This document shows positions 56,416-64,000 of a DNA stretch of 64,000 nucleotides, one piece after another (the first letter of the stretch is position 1; each line of letters begins with the position of its first letter). The translations under genes were made by a program, and so were the position numbers. Source of the DNA: Dipteronia dyeriana. Lineage: Eukaryota > Streptophyta > Magnoliopsida > Sapindales > Sapindaceae. Where the stretch lies: the NCBI GenBank assembly GCA_032871835.1, contig CM065297.1, forward strand, positions 35,837,098 to 35,901,097, in the 5' to 3' direction. The notes under the pieces were generated by a model. It worked only from the letters and a program-made list of their open reading frames with translations, was not told the DNA's origin and made no database searches.

Positions 56416-57514
56416 AATTGAAAACTCGATAAGCACGACTATTAATGGCATATCTAAGAAAGAGACCAACATCACTTTTAGCATCAAACTTTCCCAATTG
56501 ATCTTTGTCATTCAAAATATAATACTTACTCCCAAAGGTATAAAAGTAACTCAGATTATGCTTTTTGCCCTTCCAAAGCTCAAAGGAGGTTTGTTTTGTG
56601 CCGGCCTGCTAAATACTCTACTAGAGGCATAGCAAGCGATATTGACCGCTTTGGCCGATGATTCCCAGGGACTTTCTTATTATTGAGCTTCACTCTATCC
56701 TTCTCTTACAAGACACAGTTCTTTCTCTCAACAACACCATTTTGTTGAGAAGTTCTAGGAGCCAAGAATTCATGAGATATCCCAAAGTCATCACAAAACT
56801 TACTAAATTTGACATTTTCAAACTCACTCCCATGATCACTTCTGATGCAATATATTTTCTTGATTCCAAGACCTTTCTCATTTTGAACATCTTTATAAAA
56901 TTTCTTGAAGTAATCAAATGTTCCGGTCATGTTTCTAAGTAAATAAACCCATGAAAACCGAGAAAAATCATCAACATATACAAAATTGTATTTCTTTCCA
57001 TTTATGATTTCAGTTTGAATTGGTCCCATTAGGTCCATGTGTACAAGTTCTAAGGGCTTCTTGGTAGCGAAATTAGTGTTATTTTTATGAGACACCTTAG
57101 TTTGTTTACCAAGTTGACATGGTTCACAAACACCATCAAGCTTCATACCAAGACTAGGTAGACCTTTAACAATGTTATGTTTTTCAAGCTTCTTTAAATC
57201 CTTAAAGTTCATGTGACCTAATCTTTCATGCCATAATTCAAGCTTGTTGCAATCTTTAGCTATATTACAAGTTAGAGGGTCTATCTCAAGACAATAGCAA
57301 TTATCAAAAGATCTTTTGAATTTCAAAACAACTTTGCCCTTTTATCAATTATAGTACACACATTCTTGTTAAAGCTAACTTCTTGAAAAGTCTCACACAA
57401 ATGTGTAATGATAATTAGATTAGCTTGGAGATCATTAACATACAAAGTATCTTTAAGTTTAGGCAACTCGGGAAAACAAATTGTTCCCTTGCTTAAAACT
57501 TTCTTTTGGTACAA
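56416..57514 (-). pseudogene. S4 pol: GAG-pre-integrase and integrase
   Basis: On the minus strand, frame 57326-56706 (206 residues) is open and carries LWHERLGHMNFKDLKKL, CEPCQLGKQTKVSHK, LVHMDLMGP (Asp 1), DDFSRFSWVYLL, IRSDHGSEFENVKF (Asp 2) and QQNGVVERKN (Glu): an intact D-D-E set. The C-terminal part, in shifted frames down to 56416, includes FWKGKKHNLSYF, LGKFDAKSDVGLFL and RAYRVFN, and stops where the G2 LTR begins. The following linker and RT are at 27893. This is the least damaged integrase in the window. Confidence 0.85.
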
Positions 57515-57780
57515 TCACTAAAAGTCATGCAACCATCATTCTTCATAACAAGTTTCTCAAAGAATTCCTTGTTACCGGTCATATTCCTAGAGCATAGAGC
57601 ATCTGCTATCTAGGTACTAAGAACAGGATGAGTTATCTGTAAAAGCGTATTTTGCAACAAGACATTGTGAAGTGTCTTTTCTAAGCTATATTTTCATGAC
57701 AAATTCCTCATTCTAACTTTTTTTAACAACATGCTTTGACTTGACTTTTGATTCATTAACATGCACATTGACTTTATTAG
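57515..57780 (-). pseudogene. S4 protease remnant
   Basis: Minus strand CSRNMTGNKEFFEKLV then DGCMTFSDCTK (about 57600-57518) corresponds to the copia protease CSRHMTG block. The upstream D-S-G is not readable and the reading frame is interrupted. Confidence 0.6.
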
Positions 57781-58740
57781 TCACTTTTTCAAACAAATTA
57801 AACAAAGTAGTATCAACCTTTTTATGCATAGTAGTGCGATATGCATAGTAGTGTGAGATACATTACATGGTTTCATAAGCAAATCATCAACAACTTTATT
57901 CTCAACATGCTTATCAAAGGCACTTTTAGGTCTAGTTGAAAATCCATACATAGATGATTGCCTAGGACAATTCAACAAAGACTTATCGTGCAAATCATTA
58001 TCATATTTACACTTGCGATTATAAGCAAAACATCTAGGTCTTATATGCCCACCATGTTGCAATAATGACAAATATGTAGTAATTTGAGAGATTTACCATT
58101 AGCTTGAGCATTCAACTCATTTTGTCCTTTTACACTTTTACCTCTTTGGTGTGCAATACTTGATGCCTTGCCTTTTGCATTTGACGAAGATTCATGTTTT
58201 CTTTGAACTTGTTGATTCTTTTCCTTAACCTTCATTGTTGAAAGGAGTACATTTTTCATTAACATATCCTAAACCACTTTTGTCACTTGGAAGGTTTCCA
58301 ACCTTAATGAGAGCATTTACTTTATTAGAGCTAGATAAAATCTTGGTTATCATCTCCTTAGTCTCAGTAAGTTTGTCAATAAGCGCTTTCTCTTGACTCT
58401 CATGCTCATTAAGCTTACTTCTAAGCACATTCACAATTCGTTTGGCATGATTAAAAGAATCATCTCTTTGCTCAATCTCTTATTTCAAAATTCTTATTCT
58501 ATCATTAATATCATTCAAGTTTTTCTCAAGATTAATAATTTTGATTTTCAGATCATTAATCTCTTTTGAGCAAATTTCATGATTTTCTAGCTTCATATTG
58601 AGAGACCGATTGACCTTATAAACCCTTTCATTCTCTTGAATGAGGTCCTTGATATTTTGATCTTCCAAGTCAACAGGCTCACCTTCAATAAAAGTAGCTA
58701 CATAAGAATACACTTATTTAATCATGATTATATCATAAAA
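57781..58740 (-). pseudogene. S4 gag: coiled coil and zinc knuckle
   Basis: Frames 58713-58480 and 58434-58225 are Glu/Lys/Leu-rich coiled coil with VGNLPSDKSGLGYVNE, as in S3. The zinc knuckle CHYCNMVG...HIRPRC lies near 58034-58074 and contains a one-base deletion that shifts the frame in the middle of the knuckle. Frame 58071-57781 continues RKCKYDNDLHDKSLLN-PRQSSMYG, matching S3. The gag N-terminus appears shortened relative to usual Sirevirus Gag. Confidence 0.75.
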
Positions 58741-58789
58741 ACAAGATAACAAACACTATAAAGAAGATCTATCTAAATGTTTCTAGACA

Positions 58790-58806
58790 CCTGCTCGGAT
58801 ACTAAT
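58790..58806 (-). promoter_or_regulatory. S4 primer binding site (initiator tRNA-Met type)
   Basis: Minus strand ATTAGTATCCGAGCAGG directly follows the LTR end. It matches TGGTATCAGAGC, the common copia primer site, with two differences. It proves that 58807-60975 is the 5' LTR of a minus-strand element. Confidence 0.75.
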
Positions 58807-60975
58807 TGAAAGTTCTCTAGTCTTTATAGTGCAAGTATACTTAGAGGAGGCGAATAATTATAGGCTCAAATTTCAATATTCTTTAAACAAACACAAGCAA
58901 TTTTAAAACACAAAGAAAAATTCAAAAGATGATCACTTCAACAATACAATGAGAGATATTATATAGCAAGTGTTAAAATGATACAAACACAAGTAAGTAA
59001 AGAAATTAAAATTGCTAAGATCAATACACAATTTATTTATGTGGTAAACCTCAAAAGAGGAAACATCCATGGGTTGACACCACAACCGGTGGCAAACCAT
59101 AATCTACTATGTCGAATAAGAGTTACACACTCACAAGCAATCAACAAATGAAATGCTCTCCAAGCTATCACCCTTACTCTACCTTCAGACCTAGTGAATC
59201 ACTTTGCCTACTTCCTATCCAAGATATGACAAACACACCTCTAGGAAGGAACTTCCTATCCAAGGCACCTCTGCCTCTAGGAAGATTCCTTGATTTCCTA
59301 TCTGAATCCATTGATCCTAGACAAGTCTCCTTGCATGACTATTTGGACCATGTGTCTTGGCCAAGACTTCTTGCTCAAGTTAAAGATTTACACACTCTAA
59401 CAAGAGACTTCAACCTCTTACATGACAATGATCTAAGTAATGTGCATGTATGCAATCATGATGCAATCACAAGAATATAGAGAATGTTGATCAAACAAAA
59501 CTCTTTGAACATACAACAAGATAACTAGATAAGACTTTCAAAGATCATTCACATAATATATCTAGAAACCTAGGCATGTTATCAAATAAGAACAAGATAA
59601 GAGATATGGAAATTCCAATCAAATATGACCTAGTTCTTAAAACATGAAACTAAACCAAGAAATCAACAATCAATCAGACAAACACAATAGTATTTGTATA
59701 ATCAAGTTCATGCTAATCAAGTTTAGCTTAGATATAACCAATTGAACACTACACATGCTAAACTCAAAAAATAACCAAACAAACCACAAAAAGAAATCAA
59801 AATCATCCTAGTAATTTTTCTTAGCCAAATAAAAACATACACGAAAAAGATAATACAAGAGAACTATGAAGAAATTGATTTACAATTAAAATATGAACTT
59901 TCAAGTAGAAATCTTAACACTGTGAAAATTCAAGACATTATTTTGTTCTAAAATTTCTCAGGGTTTGTAGATCTCCGTAAGACACTCAATTTTGGTTAAT
60001 GAATCAACTAAATCGGAGTTGAAATTAAGGAGATATCACAAAAACAAAAAAAAAAATCAAAAGTTGGAAGAAAATTTTCATCACATGTGTTCTTCAATCT
60101 TTAACTTTTCCAAGTTATCAAACATATGAGAGAAAGAGACAGAAAACAAGATATAAAAGAAGGCAATGCCAGAAACCACCCCAAGATGGCACATGTGCAT
60201 CTTTGTAGCAGAAGGGTTGCCTTCCAAAATGGCCACACACCATATCGAGGTGGTGTGGCTTGATGGCCTTCAGCCATCGCCACTCCCTTTCACACTCCCT
60301 TTCACGTTCTTTGACCGTTCTCTGTCCTTCGAACTCCAGATTTTAATCCATTTTCCTATTACAAATTGGAACTCTCTCATACACATAGAATTCTAGAAAA
60401 ATTTGACTAAAAATTATGAATCTGACTAGATATATGAAGACGAACACAATGCATGCAATGTGACCAGAAAGTTTCATAACTCTTGACTCGGAATGCGAAA
60501 TCAAATGTATGAGTAACTGAAATGACTGGAACTCAATAAGGAACAATATAATACTGAATTCAATTCCAAGGTCCATGTTATACAAATATATAAACAAACA
60601 AACATATATCACATAAGAATGCTATTACTTAAACATAGTTCACAGTCATGCAATTTCCAAAACTAGTCAATTTAGTACAAATGCTTGAGCACTCAATATC
60701 AAGTATGTGAATGTGTTATACAAAATGAGCACAATAATGTAGATACACATATGAATGCAATGTGTGTGTGTGCGCCTATGCCTTGCAAGAGGAAGAAGAA
60801 TCTTAATATCTTAGCATCCAAGTAAGCTCCAATCCTCTTGAAAATGAACTTTGCATGCGAAATTGCTTTTCTTCTTTGAAGCCCAATTTAATCATGAACC
60901 ACCTAAGCAACTAAGCAATACAAACAAAGAGAGTTTTGTTATGGAATAAAGCACACACAAATCTAATACTTAACA
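58807..60975 (-). repeat. S4 5' LTR (2.17 kb)
   Basis: TGAAAGTTCTC to CTTAACA on the plus strand. It is closely similar along its length to 5796-7801 and followed (minus strand) by the primer site and gag. Palindromes are decayed here (GATGGCACATGTGCATC near 60185; GATGGC and GCCATC near 60261). A TATA-like box is at 60151-60159. The outer flank (60976) is S2 LTR sequence. Confidence 0.8.
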
Positions 60976-61460
60976 GGCAGGATATCAAATAGGGAACGTG
61001 TCATCTGGATTGGTCACTTATGAGGATGTATTTTAACTTACTAGTGAAAGCTGTTTTTACTGGTGATTGCAGTATAAACCCTTGGATGTTTCATCTTAGA
61101 AGGATTTACCATATAAAAATCATGTGTTCAATTTCTCTATACCTATCTCTTTGATTTTTGTATATGTATTGTTGAATATTTTATTTGTAACTTTTGTGGG
61201 TAATATCATATACTTTTATGTTTTGTATATGTAAAGGCTAAAGCTTAATATCTTATATACAAAGTGAAATCATGTCACATGTGAATTGTAGTCCATGTTG
61301 ACTTTGCTTGACTAAGCATATGCTTTACTGTTCTATATGTGCTTGTCTTTGCTTAATAAATTTTGATACAAACTATCTAGATGGAAAAACTTGTGTTTGT
61401 TCCAAGGGATTGACAAGAGGTGCAAAAACCTATTCACCCTCTCTAGATTAGCTTAAGGAA
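60976..61460 (+). repeat. S2 LTR, right part
   Basis: Begins at an AAATAGGGAACGTGTCATC block equal to the 77-bp repeat of the S1 LTR. It continues through CCCTTGGATGTTTCATC (as S1 near 2711) and ends near TATTCACCCTCTCTAGATTAG. It is the natural continuation of 5795 in LTR order. Flanks of S4 (AGAGG and GGCAG) are only weakly alike. Confidence 0.65.
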
Positions 61461-62050
61461 AATTAACCGTGTTTGTATTTTTAGATATGTTTTTTATCAT
61501 GTTTTGAGGTGCTTGGATATCGAGTTAAGACTCTGTTTCGGTCAAACACGGTTCGTACCATGCAAATTGTGTAAAAAATGCATTATAGCAAGTGTGTGTT
61601 GTTCCTGCAGTATATGTGTGCCGTACGTACAACGCATTTTCACATAAATGTATTTTTTGTCTTCCAAACGCTACTGCTTCATTTGGCTTCTATAAATATA
61701 TCATGTTCTCATCTTCTTCATTCAAGCCACGAAAATAAAACTTTAGAGAGAGAAGTTTCTTTGTTCTTGAAAGAGAAAGCTTTAAGCTTGTTTCAATGAC
61801 TCTCCTAACCTTAACTCCATGCATCAGTTTCTATTTGACCTAGGTCTTCATGTTCTTGACTAGGTATCACCATATTCATCTTCATTTTATTTGCTGATGT
61901 TTTTGACATAGGTTTAACATTTATTACATGATTAAATGCTTGATTATTATCTCTTGATAAATGTATTGTTGAAGGTATGTTGATTATATGTTAAATACTT
62001 TGTTATGTATTTTTGTTGAATAAATGATGAATTTTATGGGTACCATTTCC

Positions 62051-62090
62051 TAAACCCTAAACCCAAAACCCAAAACCCTAAATCCTAAAC
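62051..62090 (+). repeat. Degenerate telomere-like repeats
   Basis: CCCTAAACCCAAAACCC type units (variants of plant CCCTAAA), about five to six, interstitial and imperfect. Confidence 0.6.
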
Positions 62091-62099
62091 TCTGAGCCC

Positions 62100-62420
62100 T
62101 ACATTTATTGATTGAGGTTGTTTTTATTATAGCTACCATTCTAGGTTTCATATTATCTTGCTAAATCATCTAAATGATTGATTGAGTTTGTTTGTGATAG
62201 ATATCATTCTAGGTTTAATGAGTGATTAAATGCTTATCTCTACAAAATGAATATATCTTGAATTATTTGTGAGACTTTATATTGATTGACTTGGATTTAT
62301 TTTGATTGATTGTGATAGCTCAGATTTCAATCGTGTATATCTTCTAGCTAAGACTTATATTGAATGATTGTGATTGTTTGTGATAACTAGCATGTTAATC
62401 AATTTATGCCATCTAGCTTG
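62100..62420 (+). repeat. Degenerate repeats of about 100 bp
   Basis: A TGATTGATTG-GTTTGT...GATA-C/TCATTCTAGGTTT theme recurs near 62105, 62175, 62310 and 62370 with poor conservation. Confidence 0.45.
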
Positions 62421-62504
62421 GTCTTTATGAGCATTCATTTAGACTTTGATAATTAAAGTTTATTGACTTGACTTTAAATATCCAATTAAGATTATAATGT
62501 TGTC

Positions 62505-63310
62505 TGTTGAGGTTTATGCCGTAAAGATATAATTTGTAAATGGATTTATGAAAAAAATAAAAGAAAAGTTCAATTCATTATTGTTGTGTTGATTATTTTA
62601 TAACTTGTGCATATATTTAACATCCAAGATTGCTGGATGTAATCTTGAACTATGTATATGAGTGTCATTTACAGATGGATACAGTAAGAGATGTGCAATC
62701 TAAAGAGTCAGTAGATAGCAAATAAAGTTGGCTACTTTATTTGTGGTTAATCTATAGTCGCGGTTCATTTCGCAATGTACAGTGATTCTATCATGAGTTA
62801 TTCATATGAGATATGGGAATGGAGGCACCTTGTATGATGTGATCATATAAGACTGGGTCATGATCTACATGAATCTCTCACCAAGATCTGTTTACCGATG
62901 AGATTCATATTTATTAACTAATGATGACTATATATGGATGATCTTAATCAAGAGTGTCTTACCAACTCCTTCTGATTAGATCGTGGTCATTGATATATCA
63001 TTGATGAGGTCAGATGCAGTTCCTGATCAATATAATTCGTAGATTGGGATTGCGGTTTGGCTTCTGGCTGGGAAGGCTAGTACATAATAGTGGAATACAC
63101 TCCTTCTTGTGAGAAGTAGATGGTAGTTCCCTTAAGGGTTGATTCGGGGCTTGGACAATATGAGCTCTCTTCTAATTCCGTGAAGAAATAGGATTTATTG
63201 TCCATTAGAGAATCAACGGTACTTAAAGGATATATGTAATTAGAGAGGTATAATGGACACTATGACCCAACTCTAATTATGAACTACTGTGGAGGATCAC
63301 ACCATGTGTA
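62505..63310 (+). repeat. Class-C LTR fragment, plus orientation
   Basis: TGTTGAGGTTTATGCC opens the LTR and the sequence follows the reverse complement of 53773 down to about 52975, then is cut at 63310 by a class-B LTR. The last bases before the cut are CATGTGTA. Confidence 0.8.
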
Positions 63311-63929
63311 TGTAGGGAAAATCTGTTCAATGAAAGCGTGAAAATTAGAAATTAGGGTTTGGGTATAAATAAAAATTTTCCCTTTTTTTAATAGCAAGAA
63401 CTTTAACCCTAGATTAATTGATGTATATAAAAAGTGTCGTACCTTTTTCTCGTGACGATTGAACAATCGCCGAATTGAATCCGTAAGAACTTTCAATCCA
63501 ATCACGGAAGTGAATCACCTAGTAGTGTGGGCTCCCTTTCTATAAATTGTATACCTGAGGATGGAAACAAACAAAATCTTTTTCTTTGTTAGTTACAATT
63601 ATCCTCCAAGAAGAAAACAAAGAATGTTAGGTCATTTGTGAATTATCAATCAATTTGATTGAAACTCGCGTGAACCTTGATTCGATGTTGTACACAAAAC
63701 CTTTTAATGTAAAGGTTACTAGTGTACTATCGAAAACTAAACGTTCTTTCATCCTTTTCTTATTTGCCGAATCTCACACTATTTCTTAGAGTTGATCAAA
63801 TTTTGTCTAGAGCAAAAGACAAAATTTTCTCCCTCAAAATTCTATGGTGGCCGAATTCTCTCCAAGAAAATCTCCTTATAGCTGACCGAAATTTCTCTTG
63901 GTCCAACAACAAGGCTGGCCGAAATTCCA

Positions 63930-63983
<54 letters not shown>

Positions 63984-64000
63984 TGGCCGAAATTCACCTT
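63311..64000 (-). repeat. Class-B LTR, minus orientation, running off the window
   Basis: TGTAGGGAAAATCTG opens a copy equal to the first 690 bp of 38803-41243. It contains GGCCGAATTC-type motifs near 63849, 63914 and 63983 and a long AT run. Confidence 0.8.
63933..63980 (+). repeat. AT dinucleotide microsatellite, 24 repeats
   Basis: An uninterrupted (AT)24, flanked on both sides by GGCTGGCCGAAATTC, so the flanking motif appears duplicated. Other class-B LTRs have only 4-5 repeats here (for example near 33694). Confidence 0.9.

Larger units (their letters stand above)
61461..62504 (+). other. Unassigned kilobase with promoter-like segment
   Basis: It does not match the LTR families here. 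TATAAATATA at 61691-61700 is followed by a purine-rich leader-like stretch (AGAGAGAGAAG), as in plant promoters, but the 73-residue frame at 61578-61799 starts upstream of it and has no domain. Repeats and telomere-like motifs follow. It may be single-copy plant DNA or the internal start of an unknown element. Confidence 0.35.

Noticed and set aside
27889..56420. A target duplication for G2
   Set aside because: GTACT and AATTG do not match. The nesting claim therefore rests on domain continuity of S4, not on a duplication.
58790..58806. A tRNA gene
   Set aside because: Only the short primer-site complement of initiator tRNA-Met is present, next to an LTR; no cloverleaf.
62051..62090. A true chromosome end or telomere patch
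   Set aside because: Only a few imperfect CCCTAAA-like units inside retrotransposon-rich DNA; interstitial motif or leader element at most.
1..64000. Host genes, organelle DNA or a bacterial system
   Set aside because: Every recognisable protein block is gag, pol or the Tat extra gene. I found no conserved plant gene, organelle gene, rRNA, or phage/bacterial defence module.

Overview
This window is repeat-rich nuclear DNA of a flowering plant. Almost every base I can assign belongs to an LTR retrotransposon of the Ty1/copia or Ty3/gypsy superfamily. I see no host gene, tRNA, rRNA, CRISPR array or prokaryotic feature. The plant assignment rests on the lineages present: Sirevirus-like copia with gag zinc knuckles and multiple polypurine boxes; a copia family of the type common in angiosperms; and Tat-type gypsy with a second RNase H and an antisense extra gene. 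I cannot name the species.

The main result is the layout. One minus-strand Sirevirus-like element (called S4) appears to run from 5796 to 60975, cut into four pieces by younger insertions. Read on the minus strand these are: 5' LTR, primer site, gag, protease and integrase (60975-56416); reverse transcriptase (27893-26687); end of RT, RNase H and part of the 3' non-coding region (25082-23603); and the rest of the 3' region, polypurine tract and 3' LTR (8440-5796). They sum to about 9.9 kb and overlap nowhere. S4 itself sits inside another Sirevirus-like LTR (S2, about 3982-5795 plus 60976-61460).

The insertions in S4 are as follows. (1) 8441-23602: a class-B copia LTR next to a plus-strand Tat-type gypsy element G1. 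G1 is itself interrupted by Sirevirus fragment S3 (16693-22806) and a class-C LTR fragment. (2) 25083-26686: an LTR-like insertion E. (3) 27894-56415: a minus-strand Tat-type gypsy element G2, interrupted by a class-B copia complex (31511-41243), Sirevirus fragment S5 (about 43520-47292) and a class-C copia element (47988-53773). G2 carries an extra gene on the opposite strand near its 3' LTR. Outside this structure are the 3' end of another Sirevirus (1-3250), a hAT-like DNA transposon end (to 3981), an unassigned kilobase (61461-62504) and class-C and class-B LTR pieces up to the window edge.

All coding regions are broken by stops, frameshifts and deletions, so nothing here looks autonomous. 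What survives best is non-coding: palindromes in Sirevirus LTRs with a G-box core, a class-B LTR hairpin whose arms appear to co-vary, multiple polypurine boxes, and several tandem arrays. Labels S1-S5, G1/G2, E and classes B/C are mine. LTR ends were placed by comparing copies by eye and may be off by several bases.
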